Assembly (NCBI RefSeq): GCF_030581075.1
Contig: NZ_JAUQSW010000004.1
Location: 433,874 to 497,873 of the forward strand
Length of the DNA: 64,000 bases
Direction of reading: 5' to 3'
Source: Hymenobacter cheonanensis
GTDB taxonomy: Bacteria; Bacteroidota; Bacteroidia; Cytophagales; Hymenobacteraceae
The notes under the pieces were generated by a model that was not told where the DNA came from, did not search any database, and saw nothing but the letters and a program-made list of their open reading frames with translations. The number at the start of each line of letters is the position of its first letter. The stretch's first letter is position 1. A program made the position numbers and the translations under genes. Below are positions 42,259-51,495 of this stretch, piece after piece.

Positions 42259-43470
42259 CTAGCGTGCAGCAGCCACCGGCTGGCGGCCGTAGCTGCGGTG
42301 CACTGCCAGGGCCAGGGCCACAAACGCGCCGCCCACGGCGCACACGCCCGGCCAGCCAAAGTGCGTCCAGGCCAGCCCGCCCATCACAGAGCCCAGCGAG
42401 CCGCCCGTGAAGTAGCCCGTCATGTACACGGTATTGAGGCGGCTGCGAGCCTCGGGGCGCAGCGAAAATACGAGCGTCTGGTTGGAGATGTGGGCCGATT
42501 GCACGCCCACATCAAGCAGAATAACGCCGATGACCAGCCCCGCCAGCCAGCCGCCGGCCAGCCCCAGCAGCACGAAGGAAGCCAGCGCCAGCCCAATGCC
42601 CGCCGTGATGGCGTAGCGTGGCCCGCGCTTATCGGCCAAGCTGCCGGCCAGCGGGGCGGCCAGCGCGCCCACGGCTCCAATCAGCCCAAAAAATCCCGCT
42701 ACATCGCTGCCATAGTGGTAAGCCGGGCTTTCGAGGTAGAACGCCAGCGTAGTCCAGAACACGCTGAAGGCCGCGAAAATACTGGCCCCCACCAGCGCCG
42801 AGCGGCGCAGCGGCGGCAGCTCGCGCACCAGCGTGCCCAGCGATTGCATCAGCGAGGCGTAAGTGCCCGTGAAGGTGGGCCGGTCCTGGGGCAGGCGCCA
42901 GGCCAGCAGCGCGGCCAGCGCCAGCATCAGGGCAGCCGCCCCTTCAAATACTACGCGCCAGCCCAGGTGGGCGCCCACGTAGCCGCTGGCCGTGCGCGAG
43001 AGCAGAATACCGATGAGCAGCCCGCTCATAATGCGGCCCACAATGCGGCCGCGGTCGGCCTCGGGGGCGAGGTGCGCGGCCATCGGCAGCAGCAGCTGCG
43101 GCACCGCCGAGCAGATGCCGATGAGCACGCTAGCCCCCGCCAGCAGCGCAAAGGTGGGCGCCAGCGCGGCCCCGCCCAGGCACACGGCCGCGCCCAGCAG
43201 CATCCAGAGCATGAGGCGCTTGCGCTCCAGCATATCGCCGAGCGGCACTATCAGCAGCATACCCAGCGTGTAGCCCACCTGCGTGGCAGTGGCGATGAGG
43301 CTGGCTTGGCTGTCGCGGACGTGAAACGTGCGGCCGATGGCGGCCAGCAGGGGTTGGTTGTAGTAGATATTGGCCACCACCAACCCGCAGGTGAGGGCCA
43401 TGAGCCAGACCAGGGCATTATCGAGGCGGTGGGTAGTGGGGGCAGCTGGAGGAGCTAGTAACTCAGGCAT
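42259..43470 (-). CDS. MFS transporter, drug or metabolite exporter type
   Basis: 403 residues, 12 predicted helices. N-terminal ALVWLMALTCGLVVANIYYNQPLL and the loop 2-3 motif PLGDMLERKRL (motif A) fit the YgaY/YbcL-like group of predicted efflux carriers; the second half repeats motif A weakly (SLADKRGPR). It would act by proton exchange in the inner membrane. Substrate unknown. No regulator alongside. Confidence 0.9.
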   Translation of the reverse strand: MPELLAPPAAPTTHRLDNALVWLMALTCGLVVANIYYNQPLLAAIGRTFHVRDSQASLIATATQVGYTLGMLLIVPLGDMLERKRLMLWMLLGAAVCLGGAALAPTFALLAGASVLIGICSAVPQLLLPMAAHLAPEADRGRIVGRIMSGLLIGILLSRTASGYVGAHLGWRVVFEGAAALMLALAALLAWRLPQDRPTFTGTYASLMQSLGTLVRELPPLRRSALVGASIFAAFSVFWTTLAFYLESPAYHYGSDVAGFFGLIGAVGALAAPLAGSLADKRGPRYAITAGIGLALASFVLLGLAGGWLAGLVIGVILLDVGVQSAHISNQTLVFSLRPEARSRLNTVYMTGYFTGGSLGSVMGGLAWTHFGWPGVCAVGGAFVALALAVHRSYGRQPVAAAR

Positions 43471-43593
43471 CAGGAATAGCGCGAACGAATCGGGATAATG
43501 GTAGCGGCGAAATAGCCTGGGTTAACCACTGAAGTACCCGAAGGGTTGCAAAACCCAGGCACAACCTGCCGGCCCGGCCTGCGTTTGCCCCCC

Positions 43594-44112
43594 ATGAGCC
43601 GAGGATTTGTAAAGGAAGACGATGCCCAAACGCCGCCCCTGGTGCCCCCGCGCGCGGCCCTGCCGCCCGGCACCCCCAACTACGTGACCCCCAGTGGGCT
43701 AGCCCAGCTGCGCACCGAGCTAGCCGCCCTCGAAGCCGAGCGCAGCCAGGCCGAAGCCGACCATTCGGGCCTCGACCTTGACCGCAGCCACCGCCTTTCG
43801 TTGCTAAATGGCCGGCTGGCCCTGCTGACCGAGCGCCTGGCTAGCGCCAAAGTCATTGACCCCGCCGCGCAGCCGCCGCAGGAAGTGCGCTTTGGGGCCA
43901 CCATAGCGCTGCGCACGGTGGGCGGCAGCCGGGCCGGTGCCGAGCGCACGTTTACGCTGGTGGGGGTGGATGAGGCCGATGTGGCGGCCGGCAAGCTAGC
44001 CTTCGTGGCCCCGCTGGCCAGGGTGCTTATCGGGGCGAAGGTGGGCAGTCGGGTCGTGCTGCCGCTCGGCAATCAGCCCGAAACCGTGGAAATTATTCGG
44101 ATAAGCTATTGA
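43594..44112 (+). CDS. GreA/GreB-family protein
   Basis: 172 residues from the ATG giving MSRGFVKEDDAQ. An N-terminal coiled coil (LAQLRTELAALEAERSQAEAD...RLALLTERLASA, about 55-110) and a C-terminal FKBP-like domain (FGATIALRTVGGSRAGAERTFTLVGVDEADVAAGKLAFVAPLARVLIGAKVGSRVVLPLG) match Gre transcript-cleavage factors or Rnk-like relatives. The N-terminal 45 residues are Pro-rich and unlike GreA, so the exact family role is uncertain. The stop overlaps the convergent AraC gene by 7 bases. Confidence 0.85.
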   Translation: MSRGFVKEDDAQTPPLVPPRAALPPGTPNYVTPSGLAQLRTELAALEAERSQAEADHSGLDLDRSHRLSLLNGRLALLTERLASAKVIDPAAQPPQEVRFGATIALRTVGGSRAGAERTFTLVGVDEADVAAGKLAFVAPLARVLIGAKVGSRVVLPLGNQPETVEIIRISY

Positions 44113-45032
44113 GCCAGCTTCTTATACGCGCCCGGTGTCAGGCCCTCGTGCTTTTTGAATAAGGCTTGGAAGTAGGAGAGATTATTGAAGCCCGCCCGCA
44201 GGCACACCTCGGCCACGCTGGCTAGCGGCTGGCGCAGCAGGCGCTTGGCCTCGGCTAGCCGCTCGCGCACAATGTACTCGACCGGCGTCAGCCCAAACTC
44301 GCGCTTGAATACCCGAAAGAACGTGGCTTTGCTCATGCAGGCCAGCGCGCTCAGCTTGTCTACCGATAGGTTATCGGCTAGGTGCTCCTTGATGTAGTGC
44401 ACCACCGCCGCGAAGCGGTGCGTGGTAAGGTGGCGGGCGTAGTCATTGAAAATCAGCTCCCTGGCCTGGGTTTGCATGAGGCGCACCAGCAGCTCTTGCA
44501 GGGTGAAGCCAGCCAGCACATCCTTGGCCGCGTCGGTGGTGCGCGATACGGCCACCAGGCGCTCCAGGGTGCCCGTTAGCTCGGGCGTGTTGGTGAGGTG
44601 GGCGTACTCGGGGCCGGCCAGCGCCCAGGGCGCGTGGGTTTCGGCGCGGGGGTAGCGTTCGTTCAGTAAGTCAACGGTTTGGCGAATAGTATCGGGGGCG
44701 ATAGCCACGGCCAGGCACTGCGTGGGCTGGCACAAACAAGCCTCCGGAAAGTCGATTTCCATCAGCTCATCCTCGCCCACTACCACTGTTTCGCCGGGCA
44801 GGTAGTCGAAGGCCGGGCGGTCGGGCAGGTGCATCACCTTTTTGCCCCGCAGCATGGTGGTGAGGGCTAGCCCTTCCAGACGTAGCGGCACGCGTAGGGC
44901 GGCTTGGTGCGTTTCAAAAATATTCAGCTCAAAGGCGTCGAGGGCGAAAACCGTGCGGTTTTCAACCAGCGAATGCAGCCGGTTTAGCGCCAGCGGGGGC
45001 ACGGCGGCGGGCAAGTGAACGCGGGTGGGCAT
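44106..45032 (-). CDS. AraC-family transcriptional regulator
   Basis: 308 residues: an N-terminal effector domain of the AraC_N type (about 20-190) and a C-terminal double helix-turn-helix (LSVDKLSALACMSKATFFRVFKREFGLTPVEYIVRERLAEAKRLL...SVAEVCLRAGFNNLSYFQALFKKHEGLTPGAYKK). It is divergent from the aldehyde dehydrogenase gene with a 136-base shared region containing two 10-bp direct repeats, so it very probably controls that operon in response to an aldehyde or alcohol. Confidence 0.92.
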   Translation of the reverse strand: MPTRVHLPAAVPPLALNRLHSLVENRTVFALDAFELNIFETHQAALRVPLRLEGLALTTMLRGKKVMHLPDRPAFDYLPGETVVVGEDELMEIDFPEACLCQPTQCLAVAIAPDTIRQTVDLLNERYPRAETHAPWALAGPEYAHLTNTPELTGTLERLVAVSRTTDAAKDVLAGFTLQELLVRLMQTQARELIFNDYARHLTTHRFAAVVHYIKEHLADNLSVDKLSALACMSKATFFRVFKREFGLTPVEYIVRERLAEAKRLLRQPLASVAEVCLRAGFNNLSYFQALFKKHEGLTPGAYKKLAQ

Positions 45033-45063
45033 GAGGAGCTGAGTGAGGACTTACTAACGCAAG

Positions 45064-45094
45064 TTGCGACAATTTCGGCATTTTTTGCGACAAT
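45064..45094. promoter_or_regulatory. Direct-repeat operator candidate for the AraC regulator
   Basis: TTGCGACAAT occurs at 45064-45073 and again, identical, at 45085-45094: same orientation, 21 bases apart, two turns of the helix. AraC-family dimers bind direct half-sites with this spacing. It lies in the divergent region between regulator and aldehyde dehydrogenase. Confidence 0.65.
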
Positions 45095-45168
45095 ACCACA
45101 ACCCGGTCAGCTTACTAAAAAGCCACCTTTGTCGTGTTCTCCCACCTAGCTAAATTTTTCTTTTTATC

Positions 45169-46698
45169 ATGGCAGAAACGCTCGAAGCGCCGACCACAAT
45201 AGTGGCCCGCCCCCAGTTTAAGTCGCACTACGACAACTTCATCGGTGGCAAATGGGTAGCCCCGGTCAAGGGCCAGTATTTTGACAACCCGTCGCCCATC
45301 GACGGCAAGAATTTCACCAAAGTAGCCCGTTCCAGCAAGGAGGACATCGACCTGGCACTCGACGCGGCCCACGCTGCCTTCAAAACCTGGAGCAAGACCT
45401 CGGCCACCGAGCGCAGTAATATCCTCAACAAAATTGCCAACCGCATCGAGGAAAACCTGCCCATGCTGGCCGCCGTGGAGTGCGTCGAAAACGGCAAGGC
45501 CATCCGCGAAACCACTTACGCTGACCTGCCGCTGGTGGTCGACCACTTCCGCTACTTCGCCAGCGTGATTCGGGCCGAGGAAGGCAGCGCTACCGAGCTG
45601 AACGCCACCACGCTGTCGCTCAATATCGACGAGCCGCTAGGGGTCATCGGCCAGATTATTCCCTGGAACTTCCCGCTCCTCATGGCTACCTGGAAGCTGG
45701 CCCCCGCCATGGCCGCCGGCTGCACCGTAGTAATGAAGCCCGCCGAGCAAACCCCGGCCAGCATTATGGTGCTGATGGAGCTGCTCGAAGACCTCATTCC
45801 GGCCGGCGTGGTGAATGTGGTAAACGGCTTCGGCCTCGAAGCCGGCAAGCCGCTGGCCTCGTCGCCGCGCATCGCCAAGGCGAGCTTCACGGGCGAAACG
45901 ACCACGGGCCGCCTCATTATGCAGTACGCCGCCGAAAACCTCATTCCAGTGACGATGGAGCTGGGTGGCAAGTCGCCCAACGTGTTCTTCAAGAGCGTAA
46001 TGGATGCCGACGACGACTTCCTCGACAAGGCCATCGAAGGCGCGGTGATGTTTGCCTTGAACCAGGGCGAAATCTGCACCTGCCCCTCGCGGATGCTCAT
46101 TCAGGAAGACATTTATGATGAGTTTATTGCCCGCGTCATTGCCCGCGTGAAGGCCATCAGGCTCGGCAACCCGCTCGACATGGAAACCATGATGGGCGCC
46201 CAGGCCAGCAACGACCAGTACGAGAAAATCCTGAGCTACCTCGAAATCGGCAAGGCCGAAGGCGCCGAGGTACTCGTGGGCGGCGAGGCCTATTCGCAAG
46301 CCGACGGCGCGCTAGGGGAGGGCTACTACATTCAGCCCACCATGTTCCGGGGGCACAACAAGATGCGCATTTTCCAGGAGGAGATTTTCGGGCCGGTAGT
46401 GTCCGTTACAACCTTCAAAACCGTGGAGGAAGCCATCGAAATTGCCAACGACACGCTCTACGGCCTCGGCGCCGGCGTATGGACCCGCGATGCGCACGAG
46501 CTGTACCAGGTGCCGCGCGCCATCCAGGCCGGCCGCGTGTGGGTGAACTGCTACCACGACTACCCGGCCGGCGCGCCCTTCGGCGGCTACAAGGCCTCGG
46601 GCTTCGGCCGCGAAAACCACAAAATGATGCTGGCTCACTACCGCCAGAACAAGAATATGCTGATTTCTTACAGCGAGAAGGCGCTGGGCTTCTTTTAG
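45169..46698 (+). CDS. NAD-dependent aldehyde dehydrogenase, AldB/ExaC type
   Basis: 509 residues. Catalytic Cys lies in [11 protein letters not shown], a motif typical of the AldB/ExaC group acting on acetaldehyde and related aldehydes; the general base Glu is in [11 protein letters not shown], and the cofactor segment in [32 protein letters not shown]. It forms an operon with the DUF779 gene and is probably switched by the divergent AraC regulator. A CACCTTTG sequence lies about 40 bases upstream as a partial -7 box. Confidence 0.95.
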   Translation: MAETLEAPTTIVARPQFKSHYDNFIGGKWVAPVKGQYFDNPSPIDGKNFTKVARSSKEDIDLALDAAHAAFKTWSKTSATERSNILNKIANRIEENLPMLAAVECVENGKAIRETTYADLPLVVDHFRYFASVIRAEEGSATELNATTLSLNIDEPLGVIGQIIPWNFPLLMATWKLAPAMAAGCTVVMKPAEQTPASIMVLMELLEDLIPAGVVNVVNGFGLEAGKPLASSPRIAKASFTGETTTGRLIMQYAAENLIPVTMELGGKSPNVFFKSVMDADDDFLDKAIEGAVMFALNQGEICTCPSRMLIQEDIYDEFIARVIARVKAIRLGNPLDMETMMGAQASNDQYEKILSYLEIGKAEGAEVLVGGEAYSQADGALGEGYYIQPTMFRGHNKMRIFQEEIFGPVVSVTTFKTVEEAIEIANDTLYGLGAGVWTRDAHELYQVPRAIQAGRVWVNCYHDYPAGAPFGGYKASGFGRENHKMMLAHYRQNKNMLISYSEKALGFF

Positions 46699-46726
46699 CA
46701 GTTAGCTTCCAGCATACCAACTAAGT

Positions 46727-46822
46727 ACGTCATGCTGAACAACGTGAAGCATCTCGCTCGAATCGTTAGGAAAGTGACCCTAGCGGCGCGAGCGAGATGC
46801 TTCACTGCGTTCAGCATGACGT
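46727..46822. repeat. Palindromic element between aldehyde dehydrogenase and DUF779 gene
   Basis: 34-base arms (46727-46760, 46789-46822) with three clustered mismatches around a 28-base centre. The arm keeps the GTCATGCTGA start and GAAGCATCTCGC end of the family but has a different middle (ACAACGT). Confidence 0.87.
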
Positions 46823-46861
46823 GCTTGTATATTTTGAAATCAATTAGCTAGTTCCCACCTC

Positions 46862-47254
46862 ATGCCCACTGCCCGCGTACTCAGCACCACCGCCGCCGAT
46901 GCTACTATTGACCTGCTCCGCGACGAGCACGGCCCGCTTATGTTTCACCAGAGTGGCGGTTGCTGCGACGGCTCGTCGCCCATGTGCTTTGCCAAGGGCG
47001 AGTTTCGGGTGGGGGCCAACGACGTGTGGCTAGGTCAGATTCACGGCTGCGATTTCTTCATGAGTGCCAGTCAGTTTGAATACTGGAAACACACCCAGCT
47101 CACGGTAGATGTGGTGAAGGGCCGGGGCGCCAGCTTCTCGCTCGAAATTCCGCTAGGGGTGCGGTTTCTCATCCGCTCGCGGCTGTTCACCGAGGCCGAG
47201 GAGCAGGATATGGCGCCGGTGTTGGATGGCGAAACGGCGCTGGCCAACGGCTAG
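46862..47254 (+). CDS. DUF779 protein linked to aldehyde dehydrogenase
   Basis: 130 residues. Cys-containing core HQSGGCCDGSSPMCF followed by WLGQIHGCDFFMSASQFEYWKHTQLTVDVV and GVRFLIRSRLFTEAE are the conserved parts of DUF779, whose genes commonly follow AldB/ExaC-type aldehyde dehydrogenases. Role unknown; the conserved cysteines and acidic residues suggest metal binding (inference). The gene ends 2 bases from the convergent pbpC. Confidence 0.92.
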   Translation: MPTARVLSTTAADATIDLLRDEHGPLMFHQSGGCCDGSSPMCFAKGEFRVGANDVWLGQIHGCDFFMSASQFEYWKHTQLTVDVVKGRGASFSLEIPLGVRFLIRSRLFTEAEEQDMAPVLDGETALANG

Positions 47255-47256
47255 GG

Positions 47257-49587
47257 CTACAGCTGCCGCACCAGCACGCGTACCTCCACGGTGCGGCCGT
47301 GGTCGTCGGCGCACGATATTTTGACCTCGCCCGGCGGCGGCCGGAAAAAGACCCTGGCCGTGGCCGGCGCCGCTTTCAGAAACTGGTCATTCACGTACCA
47401 ATACACCTGGCGCACCTCGCCCGCCGCCGCGCAGGCCAGCAGTAGCTGCTGCTTTTCGGTGGCATCGAGCACGTACTCGGCGTGGGCGGCGGGCGAGGTG
47501 ATGGCCAGCAGCGGGGCGGCCTCGGGGCCGGCGGCTCCGCTAGCCTCGGCACCGTGCACGAGGCGGCAGGCGGGGTTGTGGGGCGGCAGGCGGCGCGCGG
47601 GCAGGCCCTGGCTTTCGCGAAAGGCCAGCACTTCGGGCCGCAGGTTGGGGAACAGCGCGCGCCGGTAGCCGCTGGCCGGCGCGCAGGCACGGCAGTAGCT
47701 CACCTGGCCATCGGCCGAAAGCAGCACCTCCTGCACGTGCTGGCAGCGCTGGCCGCCCGAGGCGCCGGGCAGGTAGTAGTCGAGCAGCTGGTTGGGGCAA
47801 TGCTCGCCGGGTACCAGGCCGGTTTCGGCGCACACCAGCCGAAAATCGAGGCTGGCCGGCGGCGCAAACCACTCGGCCCGGCCATTGTAGGCCAGGGCAT
47901 TAAATAAGTCGAAGAGCAGGGGCGAGGCCACCTCGGCCCCGGTGAGCGCGGGGCTGCCCTGCCCATTGAAGTTGCCCAGCCACACCCCAATGGTGTACTG
48001 GCGGTTGTAGCCGATGCTCCAGGCATCGCGGCGGCCGTAGCTGGTGCCGGTTTTCCAGGCTATGCGCGGCAGGTGGCGGCTAGCGGCCGCATCTATGGGC
48101 AGGTCGGGCCGGGTGCGCTGGGCCAGAATATCGGTGAGCAGGTAGGCCGCGCCGGGCGAAAGAAGCGGCTTGGTTGCCCCTGGCCCAGTGGGAGGGGTAA
48201 GCGCTAGCGGAGCATAGCGGCCAGCATTCGCCAGCGCGCTATACAGGCCCGTCAATTCTTCCAGCGTGGCGCCGCAGCCGCCTAAAACGGTGCTCAGGCC
48301 CAGCCTGGGCGCATCGCGCGCCACCTGCCGAAAGCCTCCCTGCCGCAGCGTGCTGGCGAAGTGCGCGACCCCCACTTCCGACAGCACCCGCACGGCCGGG
48401 ATGTTGAGCGAATACGTGAGCGCCCGCTCCATCGTCACCTCGCCCTGGCAGTGCTTGTCAAAATTCTCGGGCCGGAAGCCCTGAAAATTGGTGGGCACGT
48501 CGGGCAGCACCGTCTTGGGCGTCACGAGGCCTTGGTCGAAGGCTAGCCCATAGAGCAGCGGCTTAAGCGTGGAGCCCGGCGAGCGCACCGCCCGCACGCC
48601 ATCGACCTGGCCCTGCGCGCCCGGGTTCTGAAAATCGACCGAGCCTACGTAGGCCTCCACGGCGTGGGTCTGGTTGTTCACCACCAATACGGCGGCTTGC
48701 GAGATGCCCAGCGTGGCTAGCCGGCGCACGTAGTTGCGGGCCAGGTCCTCGGCCCTGGCCTGGGTAGCCGGGCGCAACGTGCTACGAATGAGGGCCTGGC
48801 CGGGGCTGGCCAGCACCAGCCGCCGCGCCAGGTGCGGCGCCAGGGTAGGGGCGGGGTGGCGCTGGGCCGCCAGCGGCTCCAGCAGGGCGTCGGCAACGTC
48901 CTGGGCCGGAAACAGCTTTTGGCGCCCGAAATACCGCAGCCAGCGGTTGCGCTCCTGCAAAATCTGCGGGTTATTCCTGCCCAAAACCAGCCCGCCCGGC
49001 CGGTTCGGAATAATGGCCAGGGTTACCGTTTGGGCCAAAGACAGGTAGTCGGGCGGCTGCTGGAAATAGAGCAGCGCCGCCGACTTCACGCCCTCAATGT
49101 TCGAGCCGTAGGGCACCAGGTTGAGGTAAAGCTGTAAAATCTCGGCCTTGCTCAAATGCGCCTCCAGCTGCACGGCGCGCAGCATTTCGCGCAGTTTGCT
49201 GCCCACGGTGCGCTCTTTGGGCTCCAGCAGCCTCGCCACCTGCATGGTAATGGTGCTCGCCCCGGTGGTGCGCCCGTGGCCCAGCAGGTTGCGCCCCGCC
49301 GCCTGCACAATGGCCAGCGGATTTACGCCAAAATGGTAGCGAAAATACCGGTCTTCCTTCTCAATAATGGCCGTTTGCAGCGCGGGCGTAATCTCCGCCA
49401 GCTCGGTTTTCATCCGCCATTTCTGGGTGGGGTTGAGGTAGGCGTGCAGCACGGTGCCATCGGCGGCCAGCACCAGGGGCGAGTACTGCGGCGCGGGCGG
49501 CAGCGGCCACAGGCGGTCGGCGGCCAACGCCAGGCCCAGCACCAGGGTTAGCCCGAGTAGTATGCGAAACAACCTGCGGCGCACCAT
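47257..49587 (-). CDS. pbpC: Penicillin-binding protein 1C
   Basis: 776 residues, bifunctional peptidoglycan synthase. One N-terminal membrane helix, then a glycosyltransferase domain (catalytic Glu in EKEDRYFRYHFGVNP), a transpeptidase domain with SxxK (SPGSTLKP), SLN and WKTGTSYG motifs, and a C-terminal BiPBP_C domain (about 685-776). In many bacteria pbpC follows a large alpha-2-macroglobulin gene; none is visible here. Four antisense frames in this gene are shadows. Confidence 0.96.
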   Translation of the reverse strand: MVRRRLFRILLGLTLVLGLALAADRLWPLPPAPQYSPLVLAADGTVLHAYLNPTQKWRMKTELAEITPALQTAIIEKEDRYFRYHFGVNPLAIVQAAGRNLLGHGRTTGASTITMQVARLLEPKERTVGSKLREMLRAVQLEAHLSKAEILQLYLNLVPYGSNIEGVKSAALLYFQQPPDYLSLAQTVTLAIIPNRPGGLVLGRNNPQILQERNRWLRYFGRQKLFPAQDVADALLEPLAAQRHPAPTLAPHLARRLVLASPGQALIRSTLRPATQARAEDLARNYVRRLATLGISQAAVLVVNNQTHAVEAYVGSVDFQNPGAQGQVDGVRAVRSPGSTLKPLLYGLAFDQGLVTPKTVLPDVPTNFQGFRPENFDKHCQGEVTMERALTYSLNIPAVRVLSEVGVAHFASTLRQGGFRQVARDAPRLGLSTVLGGCGATLEELTGLYSALANAGRYAPLALTPPTGPGATKPLLSPGAAYLLTDILAQRTRPDLPIDAAASRHLPRIAWKTGTSYGRRDAWSIGYNRQYTIGVWLGNFNGQGSPALTGAEVASPLLFDLFNALAYNGRAEWFAPPASLDFRLVCAETGLVPGEHCPNQLLDYYLPGASGGQRCQHVQEVLLSADGQVSYCRACAPASGYRRALFPNLRPEVLAFRESQGLPARRLPPHNPACRLVHGAEASGAAGPEAAPLLAITSPAAHAEYVLDATEKQQLLLACAAAGEVRQVYWYVNDQFLKAAPATARVFFRPPPGEVKISCADDHGRTVEVRVLVRQL

Positions 49588-49706
49588 AAAGCGAAGGTAC
49601 TACCCGCGCCCCGCGGCCGAAAAATGCCCTGCCATCTGAGCAGGCTGGCGAGGGCGTCTTTTAAAGCCTGTTCTTCGTACTTTCGAAACAGCAGTAGGCC
49701 TTGAAA

Positions 49707-50150
49707 ATGAGTCACAAATCTACGCTTATGGATACTATATACGCCGCCAATGGATTGACCATTTATGCCGACGCCGCGCAGCGGTGCCTGCTGATAGACT
49801 GGCAGGGCAAGCACAGTGGGCCGGAAAAGGAGGCGTGCTGCCAGCATATCGTGCAGGCCATCCACCGCACTCAAAGCACCAAAATGCTGGTCGATGGCAG
49901 CCATGACCTGGATACCTGGGCCGAGGCCGTGCACTGGATAGGCCACGAGTACTACCACACCCTGCTTGCCAGCAGCCTGGAGGCAGTAGCCTGGGTGTTG
50001 CCCCGCAACGTGCGTGCCCTGGCCGATGTCAACCGGGTGCTGAGCATTGTGCACCACCTGAAAAACCGTCCCAATCAGCAGCTGGTCATCGATACTTTTC
50101 ACGATATCGAATCGGCGCACGCCTGGCTGCACCGCTTGGTCGGCGCCTAA
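49707..50150 (+). CDS. Hypothetical STAS/SpoIIAA-like protein
   Basis: About 147 residues. An in-frame TTG 6 bases upstream and an ATG 21 bases downstream (MDTIYAANG) are alternative starts. The pattern of short strands and helices (RCLLIDWQGKHSGPEKEACCQHIVQAI...TKMLVDGSHDLDTWAEAVHWIGHEYYHTLLASSLEAVAWVLP...QQLVIDTFHDIESAHAWL) resembles STAS/SEC14-type (SpoIIAA-like) folds seen in Hymenobacter. No catalytic motif. It stands alone between pbpC and birA. A TACTTTCG box precedes it. The fold call is tentative. Confidence 0.65.
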   Translation: MSHKSTLMDTIYAANGLTIYADAAQRCLLIDWQGKHSGPEKEACCQHIVQAIHRTQSTKMLVDGSHDLDTWAEAVHWIGHEYYHTLLASSLEAVAWVLPRNVRALADVNRVLSIVHHLKNRPNQQLVIDTFHDIESAHAWLHRLVGA

Positions 50151-50187
50151 TATCTGCGGGTGCCGAAGGGGGTGGCCTGGCCCGGCC

Positions 50188-50958
50188 TCAGCTTTCGGCT
50201 AGGTACTTAATCTCTTGCAGGCCAAATCGCTGCACCTCGTCGCCGTCGAGCTGAACGGCCAGGCGGCCGTCGGGCTCCACGCCTACTATCTGGCCGCGGC
50301 GGCGGCGGCCGGCTACCTCGTAGTCGTGCCACTCCTGGTAGCGGTAGAGGGCGGCCAGGTAGGCGCGCCGCAGCTCGCCTACCTGGCCGGCGCGCAGCTG
50401 CAGGTAGCGCTTTTCCAGGCATTCGAGCAGGCGGGCGGCCAGGGCCTCGCGCTGAAAGTAGCGCCCCGTGAGCACCCCTAGCGAGGTAGCGGTGGGCACG
50501 GCAAAGTGCCGCTGGTTCACATTTAAGCCAATGCCCACCACGCTGGACTGAATTTTTGCCCCGCTCAGGCTGTTCTCGATAAGAATTCCCCCAAACTTCT
50601 GCGACCCAAAATACAGGTCGTTGGGCCACTTCAGCCGGAGCTTATCCGAGGGGTGCAGCAGCGCGGCGGCCCAGTCGTGCACGCCCAGCGCCACGGCCTG
50701 GCTCAGCAGAAACTGCTGGCCGGCCTCCAAAAAAGTGGGTAGCCACACGATGGATAGCGTCAGGTTTTCGCCCGGCGCGGCCAGCCACTGGTTGCCGCGC
50801 TGGCCGCGGCCGGCAAACTGGTCGTCCGTTATGACGGTACACCCTTCGCTGGCGCGGTTTTCGCGCAACAGTTGCTGGGCTTCCGAGTTAGTAGAAGCAC
50901 AGGCGGGCAGCCAAATGAGCTGCCGGCCGGTAAATAAGGTAGTTGGGCTGATGACCAC
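50188..50958 (-). CDS. birA: Biotin-[acetyl-CoA-carboxylase] ligase, class I
   Basis: 256 residues from a GTG (MVISPTTLFTGRQLIWLP); the frame has no ATG near the conserved start. The biotin-binding GRGQRGNQW and KWPND motifs and the C-terminal SH3-like domain (EVAGRRRRGQIVGVEPDGRLAVQLDG) are present. There is no DNA-binding domain, so it only attaches biotin to carboxylase subunits and does not repress transcription. Divergent from rsfS with 48 bases between the starts. Confidence 0.93.
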   Translation of the reverse strand: MVISPTTLFTGRQLIWLPACASTNSEAQQLLRENRASEGCTVITDDQFAGRGQRGNQWLAAPGENLTLSIVWLPTFLEAGQQFLLSQAVALGVHDWAAALLHPSDKLRLKWPNDLYFGSQKFGGILIENSLSGAKIQSSVVGIGLNVNQRHFAVPTATSLGVLTGRYFQREALAARLLECLEKRYLQLRAGQVGELRRAYLAALYRYQEWHDYEVAGRRRRGQIVGVEPDGRLAVQLDGDEVQRFGLQEIKYLAES

Positions 50959-51006
50959 GGGGGTTAGCAGTCGTATATTAGCTAGTAAACAACGTAAACT
51001 TACTCT

Positions 51007-51399
51007 ATGAAGAGCACCTTGGTTCGACAGGATTCGGACACATTGGCAGAAGTAGCCGTGCGCGGCCTCCAAGACCGCAAAGGACAGGACATTGTGGTGA
51101 TGAACTTGAAAGAGTTGAAAAACGCCGTGGCCGATTATTTTATCATCTGCTCGGCCTCGTCCGATACCCAGCTCGATGCCCTGGCTCGTTCGGTAGAAGA
51201 AGAAGTAGAAAAAGTGACCGGCCAGGCGCCCTGGCAGAGCGAAGGCCGCACTAATCGCGAGTGGGTACTGTTGGATTATGTGGACGTAGTCGTGCACGTG
51301 TTCCTGCGCGACCGCCGGCAGTTTTACGCGCTGGAGGAGCTGTGGGGCGATGCTGACATTACGTACATCGAAGACACCGCTGACGTGGCCCAGCGTTAA
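51007..51399 (+). CDS. rsfS: Ribosomal silencing factor RsfS
   Basis: 130 residues. RsfS binds L14 and blocks joining of the ribosomal subunits when nutrients are low. The family core GQDIVVMNLKELKNAVADYFIICSASSDTQLDALARSV and REWVLLDYVDVVVHVFLRDRRQFYALEELWGDA is intact. It is followed by ftsH 96 bases downstream, the common order in Bacteroidota (birA divergent, rsfS, ftsH). Confidence 0.96.
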   Translation: MKSTLVRQDSDTLAEVAVRGLQDRKGQDIVVMNLKELKNAVADYFIICSASSDTQLDALARSVEEEVEKVTGQAPWQSEGRTNREWVLLDYVDVVVHVFLRDRRQFYALEELWGDADITYIEDTADVAQR

Positions 51400-51495
51400 A
51401 GTATCGGGCTGCTGGCTGCGTCTGGGGTAAGCATTGGCAACAACGCTATCCCGGCGCGGTTGCACTTGAGTCCATTACAATTAAGTCAATTTTTT

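Noticed and set aside
42220..43458. 412-residue open frame opposite the MFS gene
   Set aside because: It is an exact antisense shadow of a gene with clear membrane helices; its His/Gln/Arg/Ala-rich composition is typical of reverse frames in GC-rich DNA.
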